A stretch of DNA of 64,000 nucleotides. It comes from Orbilia blumenaviensis (Eukaryota; Ascomycota; Orbiliomycetes; Orbiliales; Orbiliaceae). Location of the stretch: NCBI GenBank assembly GCA_036872755.1, contig JAVHNS010000015.1:1116001-1180000 (forward strand), written 5' to 3'. A program made the position numbers and the translations under genes. Shown here piece after piece: positions 24,738-37,357 of the stretch. The notes under the pieces were generated by a model. That model was given only the letters and a program-made list of their open reading frames with translations, was not told the origin of the DNA and made no database searches. The stretch's first letter is position 1, and the number at the start of each line of letters is the position of its first letter.

Positions 24738-27700
24738 ATGGAACGTCAAAATTATTATCCCGGTACTGATTCGCTATATCATGGATTGGTTGATGCCAGC
24801 GGTATCGACGGGGGCCATGGCTCACATGGAATGGCTGGAATGCCAGGGGGCAGTGGAGCTCGTAAGTTTTCTAAGGAACAAGATCTATTTTTGATAACTG
24901 ATAGCATGCGATTGCAATATTGACATTGATATGAACGTTAATAGCTGGGTCACCGGGAACAAATGCAACACCAGCAACTCACGGTGGGAATGCACGAGAG
25001 ATGAGGGTCAAGTTGGCGCGGCGGATGTACCATGACGCGGTACGAATAGAGGCACATTGTCTTACACCTAGCAATACACCATCGAAACAGGAATGGGTTT
25101 TACAAGCCCAGGATATGATCCTTCTCCGTGCGAAGGGGGGAAATGGGGGAAATGGAGGAATTGGTGAGTAGCAACTCGTTAAAATATTCTATTATAGTAG
25201 AAAATCTGATGCTGATATATTGGTAAGGCGGGGATGGAGGAGATGGAGGACGTGGAATGGATGGTGTGTCGAGCAACGAGTACCAAAGCGGAACGGTATG
25301 AAATGATTTTAATATGCACAAGAAGGAGGGACAGGTTTACTGACTATGTTTCTAGAGAGGCGGTAGTGGAGGCGCTGGCGGCAAGTAAGTTTCCCAAGCT
25401 CATTCTATGGCATGGTATCGAATCGTATTTTGACAAGAGTTTGCTTTATTTTAGTGGTGGAAACGGTACCTCTGGCGGCAATGGAGGGTCTGGCGCATAT
25501 ATCGAGATCGAAGTTGAGGAAGATGATATGGACCTCTTACTACCTATCCACTGGGATGTTCGAGGTGGCCTTGGGGGAAATGCTGGAACCAATGGAAGTG
25601 GGGGTCGTGGAGGCGGCCCAGGCTATGGTGGGAAAGGTTCCGGCAGCCGTGGTATTAGCGGATCCGCTGGAAACGCCATCTTGACGGCAGGTCAGTACGG
25701 CCAGCCTGGGAATGCCAGGATTCAGGTCCATATGAAATCAACTCGGGAGCTAGGTGCGCGACATAATTTCTACCTAAGCAGATATTTTTTTACCCTTGTC
25801 GATTTCGATATCGTGGATGAGAATGAAGACGGGATATTCGAGCCTGGTGAACATATCTATGTGCAGAACATTAGGATTCAGAATACTGGTAAGCCACCCT
25901 TCGCAAACCCACGAATCATCACTTCGGACTAATGTTTGATATAAGGTGGTATGCCGACACCCTCTCAACCGATACCTATCCAACTTGTCGCCAGTGCCTG
26001 GTTCGAGATTTACGAGGGCGAAGCGGTATTCATTCCACCCAGTATTCCTGAAGGCGCGACCGTCACCATCAAGGACCGACTCCGGGCGAAGATTCGGTAT
26101 CCTCCAGAGCCTTGGGGTCGCGCCTTTCGGGAAAAGACTGAAATTGAATTCCATGCCTCTATGCCGAGCCTTAACAACCGCATTATTCGCGACTTCGCTG
26201 GAAAGAGGGATGTCATTTTGAGTTACCCAATCTCTGTTGAGACAATCCGATGGGCGAATTCCGTCCTGCCTAATACAAAGATGACTATGATCTGGGTGGT
26301 ACGTAGAATTTTGTTTTTTTTATTCCTTATCAAAAGCATTCCTACTTATATTTGGTAACAAAACAGATCACAAACAAGAGCACAAGAGCATTGGGCCGGT
26401 CATCGGAACAAGTGCGAAACGTTGAATATATTTTCCGCGGGAATAGAGAGTTGACCACCGATACAGATCTCGGGGTCACTGACAGCGTCAATCTCGAGAG
26501 ACTAGTAGAAATTGATAACCTTGGGCCTGGAGAGACGCGCACATATACCCAAGAAGTTATAATTCACAGCTCTGCGGAGACTTACAAGCACCATAACTTC
26601 GACCTTGTATTGTACTTAGGACGCCCGCGCAGCACCCAGAGGGATGTCGTCCAAGTCGGCACTATGAAGGTTCAGGTTGCTTCACCATACATATACCGAC
26701 CAACTGCGTCCTTCTTACTCGTCGTCAACTGCGAGACTACGAAACAACAGATTATCGGTCAGGACCAACTTTTCTCTGGCCTCAACGTTGTTTACGACAC
26801 CTGGAATGTCAGTCTCTATGGTGGATACAACCGTCCTACCGACGGTGCTAACGTTCTGGACAACTACTTTGGCAAGGGCCTTGTTTTGTTTGGTGAAGAC
26901 TTCGATTTCTTCCAGCAGAATGGGACACGCAATGCTGCGGACATGATACCCGCTGAACTCGGGTTCACTCTTGCTAATCATGGAACGAACATTCTCTTCA
27001 TTGGCAGACCTTCGCAATCTATTGATGCGTGGGCTAAAGCGGTCACCTTCCCACAGTTTGGTAGCGATCCTTCGCCGTTCAACAACAAGAAAGAAGTCAT
27101 CGTTGGTCTCCGAGCTGCAGGTCTTCATAATCCGGGAGCCTCGGTTCCAATAAGTGCCTCAAGGCTATCCCGAACGAAGGGCACATTCGAGAAGCGAGCA
27201 ACTAAAACGAACAAGCTCCTAAAAACGAAATTCCCGTTGGAGAGATTCCAGATATATCCCGCCGCCCAGGACGAGAATGTTGTCATAGTTAGACAATCTC
27301 TTCCTGTCGCCAACAGATTGATGATCTGCAGTGGCCCTCCACAGAGCATCGGGACTCTAGACAGTTTGCATTTGATTGCGGTTGTTTCGTCGCTCCCAAT
27401 TGCTCTGCGTATGCAAATACTCTTTTCAATGTTAGCACCAGGATTGATGGCGACGAAGGCGGGCGAAACGAGCTCGGTTACCGATCTTTTGGTCCCACAG
27501 GCGATCAAGCTCTCTATTATCCATGAACTAGAGCTCGAGATGAATCGTTACCTACATGAGGCCCCATGGCCGCATAGAATATCGACTATTACTACCGCAA
27601 CTGCCCATCTTAAAAGTTTCCACGCATTTGTTGGGGCGTGGCCATGGGAGCCTCTTGATCAGGAGAGGACCGGGCTTATTATGGAAATCTTCGCCCACGT

Positions 27701-28118
27701 TCTTCGTGCAGTCCAACTTTCCGGCTTCGGCGAAATCGTCATTAGGTTCGGCTTCCGTAAAACGAATATGCGGAACTATATTGTTTCAAAGCTCAAAGAC
27801 TTCCTCACTGCCCGAACAGAAAATGGGTTGGACCTGATGAAGCAGTTGACCGTTCAGGCGGCTGATGACAAGAGATTTGTCAAGACGTCGGATAAGATCA
27901 CATCCGCTTTACAGGTACCGGCTGCGGACTTAGCCACTAGGTGGGTCGACAGTTTCCACGAAGGAAACAAGGTTCTTGGGATTGAAGAAACTGCGACCTG
28001 TCGAAATGAATACGTCGGCCGTGTTAGCCGTCTGAATGCGGATAATGTGGCTGCTCAGTACGTCCTACGCGAGCTGGTTAGCCCTTATCCAGGTATTATT
28101 ATCACGGCAAGCTCATAA
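24738..28118 (+). CDS. collagen-like glycine-rich protein with CARDB-like and unknown C-terminal regions
   Basis: Seven exons: 24738-24861, 24945-25163, 25228-25295, 25356-25384 (29 nt), 25455-25888, 25946-26298 and 26367-28118, giving 992 aa. Gly-rich GGx tracts (GIDGGHGSHG, GGNGGNGGIG, GGDGGDGGRG, GGSGGAGGNG) are interrupted by a charged helix. They sit on the first five exons and stay in register across five splice junctions. At about residue 268 a calcium-loop-like DENEDGIFEPGE leads into IRIQNTGG, like the edges of bacterial CARDB/Ig-type domains. The last 580 residues (VVNCETTKQQIIG, VLFGEDFDFF) belong to no family I can name. There is no signal peptide at the chosen start, which is the first ATG in frame. 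The Gly-rich design suggests a structural or aggregating protein. Function unknown. Confidence 0.7.
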
Positions 28119-31100
28119 TTAGGATAACAATTCCCTTGATTTCCGATTGCCTTGCTCCCACTTCCCTTTCCCCGCAGCTTGGCATTCAAAGAAAAGCTAA
28201 AATCTTCGTTTCTTGCACATATGTATATTTCTTACATGTTTCCATTTTTTTAGGTCTCCATTTTCTTCGTTTTGCTGTGTTTCGTTTCCTAGCCACTTTA
28301 AGCTCAGGCCACTTGGATGCAGGTGCCCTTCATTTGTTCACACTGCTTGGGTCGGTTTTGCATTAATATTGATTTCTCTGCCGATCTCATTTTAATTTTA
28401 TTGACACAATCCCTCCATTCTTTAGTCATTTTCTCTCGCATTTCCTTTGTTACTATTGTTCACCTCAGCCTTGTTATGAAGCGGAGTTAATCAGCTGAGA
28501 GCCGCCTCGTTTGCAACACCATTTATTTTCATATGTATATGCACGCTGTAATCAATTTCTAATAGTGACAGGTATTTTTTATTTTGGCAGGCGGGGAAGC
28601 CCCCCGTAAATACATGCATGTTTCACGGAAAACCCGAGTTCAACAGGCAAAGCAGTGACTGTGTTAGAGGGCTGCGAAGTTATAGCGTTGTCAGAACACC
28701 AGGCTATAGTTGCCGTAGGGCTAACAGCCTGGAAAATATCGGCTGAACGTCAGCTCGAGCTCGCTAGCACTAGGCTGATGGCGGACTCAACGCCAGAAGA
28801 GTAATCACGAATGTCCAGGATCAAGTTATTGGCTAAGGAGAAATTCCATCTGCGCAATCTAGAATTCCCGTTCCTTTAGTTCCTCTCTCAACTTACTCGT
28901 CAGCGTGTAGGGTACAATTCCACTTAAGTCCGAACCATGAACATGTTGACGAGAAAGAATGTGTTGACGACGTGGTATTTCTGACCAGTTACTAATTCTA
29001 GCTTAGACCGTAGATGGCGAAATTTCCGATGTCATGTCAGCAGAGGCATTTCTTGCGCGTCGTCGACCTTGCTCTCCTCGATTGTCCTGGGTTCCCTCTC
29101 GTGTACTGCGGATTCGAAGCCTGTGATGTGCCTTGGGCATGTCTTGGCTAAGTGCCGCTTCTATTTTTGTACGTTTTTTGGGTCCCACTTTCCAAAGGCT
29201 ATTGATTTCTTCATCATTTGTGCGAGCATCGATTCTTGGGCACCACCAGCTCCACCTTGATCGGGAAGTTGCGTGCTGCATGTGCCACCATATGATACGG
29301 GAATACGGATGAGGGAAATGATCATTTATCAGTTAGTTAGGCCCAGGCTTAACGCTGGATAGTTATCACGATCGAAGCTAAGATAACGTAAATCGCTAAA
29401 ACGTGGAGACCTCTTAATCGATTGTTAAGCACACCATGGCATCATGTGGAACATGCGTTTGAAAATTTTTCTTGGGCGCACTCCGGAACCCAGGCCGGCA
29501 GAAAGGCTCATGTTTTCCACTCGGGATTTTTGGGTACACGTTGACGTATTCGAGACAAATGGGCTTGATCGCAATAAACTGCATAAGGCTCGAACCGGAT
29601 TTTGGGTCGGTGTTTCTCTGTGCAAGCCCCGGCTTGTGCAAGTCTGGCCCCCAAAGGCTGTAGAGGTGAAGGAAAAAATGTAGAGAATTTGGCCGCTGCA
29701 GCTCCATCTGCAGCCCCCATGTCCGCCGACGCAGCCCGTAGATTTGGAATGCCAAACCGCTTGGAACCTAGAAGTTGAAAAGAAACGGCCTCGTAGCCGT
29801 CCTGCAAAACAAGCGAGAAAAAAAGGAAACCGGCTGAAATTGGAGAAGGGGCGAGATTAGAGAACTCCGTTGATTGCCCCCTCACAAGTCCGGCGTTGAT
29901 CCCCCAATGTGCAGGGCCAAGTCTGCGTCTGTGTGGCACAAAGCTGCGCTTGTCCCAGATTGCAAGTTTTGGGCGTCGGGATTCTGAGGTCTGGGTTCTA
30001 ATATTTTCGTAAAAGGCTGCTCTCCACTCCAGAAGGCCGAGGATAGAATAGGGCCATATAATATGGAGGGTGACATCCGCTGTCTTCGTTAGCCCTAAAG
30101 GAAATTCTGAACATCATTTCCTCCCCACAGCTTCCTTCCTTTAAGAAAAGTTTGGCCAAGGGCGACCGTGACGTCGGTTCGGCGGGGTATTTCCACTGGT
30201 AAGGAGTAGTTCAGCTGCTTTTGGTGCGCTTGATATTCCCTGTGTTCCTCGAAACAAGCGGGGCTCTTGCAGCGTCCAAAATAGATGTGACCTGGTGCTG
30301 GGCATGAATACAAAACCACGTTCAAAACGTCCTTCTACTTTCGGGTTCTTTCGATGTTATAAACTGAGCTGTAGTTATGCTAACCGTGTATTCCGAGGAC
30401 CGACCAGTATCATAATCTGCCCGTGGGAAAAGGCCAGACCTTTGAACAACCAAATTTAGCTCGCCGGTATACTTTTAATCGCAGCCGGTCGTCGGATTCA
30501 CAACTGCTTAACTGCACCCTGCGCCTGTTAGGCTTTCCCCAACGTTATATTTATTGACGGTCAAACACGAGCTTCATCGTTGCACGCAAGCATAAAGTCT
30601 GTGGCAGCTTCTATTTTAATATCTCTGAGACAACTGTGGGTTATAAGAACTCGATCTTATGCTCACTCCCCTTTGAGTTACGAGAAACTCTTAATCGGTG
30701 TCTCATCCGGCCTGGTCCCGCTGCGCTAGCACCCTCGCCTCCGTTGACCAGCCAGCCAGCGGCGTTGTGTTGGGTTGCATTTGGAATATCACAACACCTT
30801 TCTGGAAACGTGTTGCACAGCCGTCGATCGAATCAGCCAGCTCGACGTCAGCCGAAAGACACCGCCAGTCCATTGCTGGTTAAGCGGTTATTTGCTTCTC
30901 GACTATACGGCCATACGACTATAGTCGACTACCAATTGGCTATCCAGCAAGGGGGTTTCCCAGTTGGCCTTTTAGGGCGCCCTAGCTTAACGTGTTCAAG
31001 AATCGGCGCTGAGGGTGTGTGCATGTGTGTGCACATGCGCAGGGAATTCGAATTCGATCGGGGACAAAGGGCAACAGTCGTATTATCCCTCTCTTCGGTC

Positions 31101-31264
31101 CTCCCTTGGACTGTTTCACCCGTTTCTCTAGTTGGAATTCAATCCTGCAGGCATCAAGAGGTGAGAAAATAGATCAGATCAGATCAAGAACTAAAAAGTA
31201 GAAAGTACGAAAAAGAAAAAAGAAGAGAGAGAAGGAACCTGGCCAACCAAGGAATTAAAGAACG
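28119..31264. other. 3.1-kb spacer with long 5' region of the TM glycoprotein gene
   Basis: T-rich 3' flank of the collagen-like gene up to about 28600. The rest has only incidental open frames. A purine-rich tract at 31190-31250 directly precedes the next start codon. Confidence 0.45.
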
Positions 31265-34200
31265 ATGAACCCCAGGAAGAACTACAACATGGTGCCTCCC
31301 TCCAACGACCAGCCATATTCCAACCCTGCATTTAGGGATCCGGACCCCTCGAACTCGAATACTCGTTCTATCCCAAGGACAGACCCTCTTCCTTTCGCTC
31401 CGACATTTGAACCTTTAACGCAGAGTCTTTTGCCAGCGGAACCAACTTTGCCAGGTCCGCCAACTACCAGTACATTTTCAAGATCTAGATTTAGATCACA
31501 CGCTAGACACCACTCAACCTCTAATACTAGTCCAAGAATTGGCTATACAATGGCTACGACACCGCCACTGGTGTCACCGGTGTCGGTGGGGCCTTCCACT
31601 ACTCACCTTGGAAATAGAGCTTCAATGAATTCAAATCGTTCGGCGTCGATGCCAACATCCCCTGTAAGCGAGAAGCGACCGGGTAGATTTCAAAGTGACT
31701 TCGCGGGGCCCTTTAAAAGGGCCTCTTGGCAGAAAAGCCCATCTCCAGATCCCTCGTTTAGAAGTCATAGGCGGCAGTTTTCCGAAGAAGCGAATACATA
31801 TAAAACATCTGCTTTTACGGAGCAGGTAGTGGAAGAACAAGACGAAAATGTACCAGACAACAACGATCCAAGCACAAATAATAACACAAGAGAGATCGAA
31901 GCGGGTTCGAGCGCTCCTCGGGCTGCCCCTGCTCAGGAACAAGAAATATTCCATACAGTATCAAATGAAAATCCGACAAATACTCTTGGACTACGATATG
32001 TTTCGCCCGACGAAGGTAGCGGAAAAAAGCCAGGAGCATACAACAATGTCCCCCCAGACGACGACTATAGTTCCGATACCGAGTCGGTGGTGCCGAAGAG
32101 AAGAAAGAGACCGAAGGCCGACTGGTTGAGTATCATGATTTTGCTTTTGTGCATATACTCAACAATCGGTTCGATGTTTTTCTTCATAGTCGCCGCTGCC
32201 CGTCCGCGGTACGGCAAGAAAATTGCAACAACAGCTGGTTTGAAACCGCAGGATGCTCAGCTAGTATCCGCGATTATTGCTAAAACAGGTGCCTCCATTC
32301 GAAAACTTTAGACTCTAACTAATTTCATACTGACTTTGGCTTTAATAGTTGAGTTGAGTTTCGTCAGCGTTTTCGTGTCTTTTATCGGCCAAGTCCTCTC
32401 CCGAAGAGCCTTAATGGCGGGGTCTAAAGGTGTCAATATCGCCGAACTGTCGATGAGAAGTTGGGTGACGCAACCGGGAACACTTCTCACACATACCTCC
32501 TCTGTGAAGTTCGCAGGCCTAACGTTCCTTGGTGCCCTATCTCTCACAGCCACCATCTTCGCTAGCTTCTATACGACCGCAGCTGATACACTCGTGTCGC
32601 CCAAACTAGCATGGGGAAAATTTGAAGGTAGAAATATCACAGCGTTCGCGAGCAGTTCGTATGCGAATGGCACACATAGAATTTTATCCTGCGAAACAAC
32701 GATTTCAGATCAAGAAGATCCAGCTTTGGACGGCTATATAGTTCCACTCGGACGCGCGACATGTGACGGCATTTTATCAGCAGGACGAGGGTACCGCGAC
32801 TTAAGCGACTGGAATGCTGCGTGGGCAGAAACACGAGGGAGATCATTCCCAGATCCCTTGAAACGCCCAGCCGCACCTTCTTCATTGAACCTCGTCAATT
32901 ATGGTGGGTATTGGATGCATGTCTCCGGGGAAAATGGTGTCAATAGAGCGGTTATGGCAATGCCACACCCTGGAATTGTTACCGCTACACGGGATTCAGA
33001 CTTGAACGGTATCTTGCAGCCAGACGAAATAGGCAACGGCCTTGGATCGTTTATGGTCAAGGCATCGGTACCTAATCCTATTGTCGATGTGACATGTGCC
33101 GCGGTCAACGAAGAAAATGCTAGATGGTATATCTCTCAGGGCCCAAGTAACTACACGAGGGAAGGTTCACCAGATCTAAAAGTTCAGCAAGTCTTCAACT
33201 TCACCAATAATGCCACATACTTTTTCGACGTGGCTACCCAGAATGTACCAGATTACAGTGATTTTGCGGCTCCTCGATTTTTTAAGTTGCCGATTTTACG
33301 AAATACAGTAGTTACCAGCGCCGTGGGTGATCCGTCGGTGTACCTTCTCGTCCGGTCTGCGGACGATAATGGCGACCCTGGAGTGTTCACACTGTGCGGA
33401 ATGAAGAGTTACGTAACACCAAACTGTTCCAGTGAATTCCAGGCGTTTGAAAATGGCGGGAATAATACTGCAAACTGTGATCTGAACAATCCATTCTCAT
33501 TTAAAGAGGATTTGAAAAGGGCTGGAGTAGCGACACTTGAGAATCCACTACCCGATAAGATACCAGTCCAAGATAATGTTCAAAATGATTTCCGGTTAGT
33601 ATCATCCCGTCGCCTGAAGGGCACTATGGTTTACTAATCTAGTTTTTGGCATTAGCGATGTTGCTCAAGGTGTTTTACTATCCGTAGCTCTGAATACGGG
33701 TGTCAGCGATAATAATGCCTCCATCGCCCGCTTCCTCTCTCAATTGGCACTGGACTCCCGAACCGCTAATCTCAACGAATCCCAGGCCTCCTTAGCCGAG
33801 GGCCTAGCGGTTCTACTGGGAAACGCCATGATTACAAGCGCTATTGATTCCGTTTTTACAACATATTTCCCATATGGCCCGGACGTACCGCGTCCATTTA
33901 GAGAATACTTTAACGCCCAAGTTGCGACTATTGAATATACCTCCGGAGCCGGAAGTGGCTGGAAACCTATCTTTTATGTCGTACTTCTCGGAGTGCTTTT
34001 GATGAATATTTTCTGTTTGATCTATTTCTCATGTGTGAGAGATGGCTTTGTGACAGATTGGACGGAACTTCAAAATCTGTTTTGCGTTGTTATGGATGGC
34101 GGGGCTATTAAGAGTGGGGAACATGGTAATGGAAAGGGTCGTTCTGATGTCGATGGGGAGGCCTGGAAGGGCACTGGGGGGACTGGTCCTATGGGATCGC

Positions 34201-34310
34201 AGTACAAAGTTGGCTTTTGGTTTACGAAGAAGAGGGGAAGGTGGTATGTTACCGATGGTGGTGCGGGCGAGAAGGGTGGTAAGACGACTTCGTATGAAAG
34301 AATGATATAA
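31265..34310 (+). CDS. large fungal membrane glycoprotein, function unknown
   Basis: Three exons: 31265-32288, 32349-33594 and 33656-34310, giving 974 aa. The N-terminal 285 residues are cytosolic, low-complexity and Ser/Pro/Asn-rich. Predicted TM segments lie at about 286-310, 343-360, 396-419 and 861-882. The 440-residue region between TM3 and TM4 is probably extracytosolic, with N-glycosylation sequons (NIT, NGT, NYT, NNAT, NCS). The motifs TTAADTLVSPKL, MAMPHPGI, ATRDSDLNGILQPDE and VKASVPNP identify a family widespread in filamentous ascomycetes. Its members are often labelled 'Mcm2-3-5 family' in databases, although no MCM helicase motif is present here. The role is unknown; a cell-surface location is inferred from topology. 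Confidence 0.75.
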
Positions 34311-34566
34311 CGGTCTAAACTAGGAATACTTCGAGAGGGGTAAAGATTTAAAATGGAGTTATGGGTCCTCGCTTTGGAAATAATATTCTTGCATATAATT
34401 CTTATTAATGGTGTTATTAGGCGTTTAAATAGTTTGGATCATTTAAAACTTCCCGCGGGACACACCGACCTTTGTTGGTATGAAATTATAATGTACAATA
34501 TCTTTCCACTTACATCATGATAATAGTGACTTGACAGTAATCTAGTAAACTTAAAGTCTTAAATTT

Positions 34567-35325
34567 TTATTCTTGTGGTACCTTCCATGCTTCTTTTGGT
34601 ATCCATATATGTTTTGTTTCCGGTTGTTCTTCATTGAAGCCACGGCCACTTACGACTTCGTCATCGATCTCCGTCGTCCCTAGGACCACGGTATCAAATG
34701 CCCGACTGAGTAAACCCCAGCCTCTCCTTCGCCCATCACGCTCAAGGACCGATCGTTCTAGTTTCCAATCTCCATCTTGGTCTTTCTTGGCCCTCCACGT
34801 CCAGAATATACCATCCACCCGTCCAACCCCCAATGCGTACTCCCCTACAATACCCACAAATCCACGATTCTCAGGACCCGTCTCATCATTTCCGTATTCC
34901 CAGAACACAACTTCATCACCCTCCTTCGCGTCGTTATCCTGCCAATACTCTTTATAATCTGTCATGACACCAGTGTCTGGATTCACCATGCACCCGGTCT
35001 CCAAAGCAAAAACTGGATTATCAGGCCAAGTTGGATGGGGGCCTAACACCCCTTCATCTCTGGGTTTCTCATCATCCTTTGAAAAAGGAACTGAAGACAC
35101 AAGATGTGTCCAAGAGCATTTTGAATAGCCTGGTTTGTCTGGCACTGGTTGCGAGGAACGGGTTCCAGCAAATGCCCATGATACTGATGATTGTGATGAG
35201 GTCGGTTGGGGGAAGAGACGTTGGTCGACAAAGTAGGTTTTCCCGGTGAGCACAAGGGTGTCAGTTGGTTCGGAGGTGTTGAAGTCTGGAGCCCAGGCTA
35301 TGCCGAGGCGAAGTGATATTGACAT
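34567..35325 (-). CDS. HRI1: HRI1 family protein
   Basis: Single exon, 252 aa. The family pattern is clear: SISLRLGIAW, then TDTLVLTGKTYFVDQRLF, SWAFAGT, FALETGCMVNPDTG...YKEYW, ENRGFVGIVGEYALGVG, and a terminal HIWIPKEAW. Yeast Hri1 is a small two-beta-barrel protein that binds the casein kinase Hrr25 and Sec72. The exact role is unknown, and nothing here adds to it. Length is as expected for the family. The gene converges with the TM glycoprotein gene, with about 250 nt between stop codons. Confidence 0.87.
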   Translation of the reverse strand: MSISLRLGIAWAPDFNTSEPTDTLVLTGKTYFVDQRLFPQPTSSQSSVSWAFAGTRSSQPVPDKPGYSKCSWTHLVSSVPFSKDDEKPRDEGVLGPHPTWPDNPVFALETGCMVNPDTGVMTDYKEYWQDNDAKEGDEVVFWEYGNDETGPENRGFVGIVGEYALGVGRVDGIFWTWRAKKDQDGDWKLERSVLERDGRRRGWGLLSRAFDTVVLGTTEIDDEVVSGRGFNEEQPETKHIWIPKEAWKVPQE

Positions 35326-35948
35326 TTTGGAGGGGTAGATATGGTGGGGATGTCGGGTTTCGGATTGTGGGGTACTGGTGGGGCTAGTTTATTGTATCGG
35401 GATGGCTTGTGGAACTGGGATGTTATGTGGGAGAGCCATCCCGCACCCCGTCAACACACTCTAGTGTTGTATTTTTGACAACACAATTTGTCGGGGTGAG
35501 GGGTTCAGCGAGGGGTTGATATCATTACGTAGGCCCAAGTTACGGGACCAGGCCCAAGCAAGTCTCAAGCTTGCGTAGCTGTATCTTGTAAGGCGTGTTT
35601 TCGATACATGTTATTAATACCCGACAGCTCTTGCGACTGATAATTGGGGCTGGAACTCAGAATGTATAAAAATTGCGGCTGACGCTAACGGTCGGCGGCG
35701 CACACAAGGCGGGGAAACATGGGCCAGATAATATTGCTGCCCGCTTTCCATATGCATATGCAGACGTATGTATGACAGGAGTAACAACGCTAACGGAGGA
35801 TATGTATATTAGTTCATCTTTCCTTCCAATATCCGTCTACAACCTTTCCACGTATAGACCTCAAGCTAACTGTCCTCACCCTTTGTTATTACTTTCACTC
35901 GCGCGCACCACATCAATTTAGCCGTTCCGAATCTTGTTCCCGTTCGCC
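35326..35948. other. divergent promoter region of HRI1 and F-box genes
   Basis: About 620 nt between divergent starts. No gene or clear site seen; pyrimidine-rich tracts precede the F-box start. Confidence 0.4.
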
Positions 35949-36956
35949 ATGTCGAAGCTCTTGGAATTACCGATAGAGCTTCATGCGGAAATACTGCAGT
36001 ACCTCGATTGGAGCGAGCATTTTGCCACTGCTGCAGCATGCCCCATCTGGGCCTCAGTTCTTCAAACGGATACCTTCCGCCGAAAGCGCTATTGCGTTGA
36101 TTTCTGGAAGGATAGCAAGGGAGGAGACGTTAATGCAACTGTTCGAGATAATTTTACTCCGAATGTGTTTGCACACTCCCTTGTTCAGAGGGAGAGAAGT
36201 GAAGCAGGATACGGCGGAAAGCCGTTATACGTTCCTGGGTGGCGTCGCGGGCACGGCCTGCATCAATTGTTGGGAAATAAGGCGGTGTTGGCGGTCAAAC
36301 AATCGGGAGAAACAAGGCTGCTAATTGGGAAAGCGAATCAAACGTTGCAACCAGGCATGAGGAACTCAAATGATGGTGACCGAGAAGATATCAGGCGGCT
36401 TAAATCAGCATACTTGAAATTATGGGGGAGGTTTTCGTGTTACGATCTAACAGACTCTCCCCTTCTGGAATCGGATTCACAGTTCTTTCCGGATGATGAG
36501 AGGTCGCCATGTGCTGTGTTGGAATCGGAATCCGATTTAGAAGGAGATGCCGATTGCGAAGTCAGTATTTGGAAGTCATATTATTTAACGGACGGAAAGA
36601 CTATGCGCGAAGTTGCCATCCCCGAGTCCCATGGGCATAGTAGTTGGAGGTATCTTCCAGGCTTTCGGAGTGTGCCAGAAACAAGCCTCAAAGGGGTATT
36701 TAAGAAAATTGGGTCGGGTATTCACGAAGATATTTTAAGCAAAGATGACAAGGCGTTGGAGTGCTGGGTGGTTTTTAGAGCGCCTCCTATCGGTTTCTCT
36801 GTGTTTTCGGTCAGTACTGATGATAAACTCAACCCTCAGAGGCAGATTTTTATGTATGTTTTGATATCCAAAGAGACGGAAGATTTGCCGGAGTGCGGGT
36901 GTATGAGGTCCAAGCTGCCATGTCCTATGTGTGGCGCCGGCTTATCCAGGCCCTGA
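35949..36956 (+). CDS. F-box protein
   Basis: Single exon, 335 aa, starting at ATG 35949. The N-terminus is an F-box (LLELPIELHAEILQYLDWSE, then CPIWASVL). The remainder has no repeat domain I recognise. It contains an acidic stretch (SESDLEGDADCE, about 198-209) and ends with a Cys cluster (ECGCMRSKLPCPMCGAG) that could bind metal. It probably acts as an SCF ubiquitin-ligase adaptor (family knowledge); substrate unknown. It converges with the ATP-grasp gene, and nothing links it to the mycosporine genes except position. Confidence 0.75.
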   Translation: MSKLLELPIELHAEILQYLDWSEHFATAAACPIWASVLQTDTFRRKRYCVDFWKDSKGGDVNATVRDNFTPNVFAHSLVQRERSEAGYGGKPLYVPGWRRGHGLHQLLGNKAVLAVKQSGETRLLIGKANQTLQPGMRNSNDGDREDIRRLKSAYLKLWGRFSCYDLTDSPLLESDSQFFPDDERSPCAVLESESDLEGDADCEVSIWKSYYLTDGKTMREVAIPESHGHSSWRYLPGFRSVPETSLKGVFKKIGSGIHEDILSKDDKALECWVVFRAPPIGFSVFSVSTDDKLNPQRQIFMYVLISKETEDLPECGCMRSKLPCPMCGAGLSRP

Positions 36957-37357
36957 CGGAACCTCAGATGCCTTTTAGCAGCCTATATGAATTCATGCTG
37001 CGACCTGTTTGAGATTGCAAAGACCTGTGGCTATAGTTCCTTATGTCTTACTTCTTCAAATTAGACCATTCGGTTGGACGATAACCCATTTCTTTCTGGC
37101 AACTGAGGCTGCTGTGGTTTCCAATACCTTTATGGCTATTTTACGACATCAAAGTAAATACAATGTTTATAAGAGAGTTGTCCGGCTAAGTCTGATTTAA
37201 TATACGATCTCGCGCTCATGAAGGATAGTTTACAATACCACTCGCACTCAAAGGTGTACTGCTTTGTTGACTTTCAAAATGGTGGATTGGACTTGTAACG
37301 CGGCTCTATCTAAATATTGACGGTCTTGAAGCTGGCCCTAGAGAAGAGTCCCGCATT
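36957..37357. other. convergent intergenic region
   Basis: About 400 nt between convergent stop codons; contains the 3' ends of both genes. Nothing else seen. Confidence 0.4.

Noticed and set aside
29414..29939. Overlapping minus-strand frames of 113 and 143 codons
   Set aside because: No domain or splice pattern; composition looks random.
30636..31172. 178-codon plus-strand frame just upstream of the TM glycoprotein gene
   Set aside because: No domain, no start context, low-complexity composition; more likely 5' leader or promoter.
31265..34310. Assignment as an MCM-type protein, as close relatives are labelled in databases
   Set aside because: No Walker or MCM-box motif; four TM segments and sequons indicate a membrane glycoprotein.
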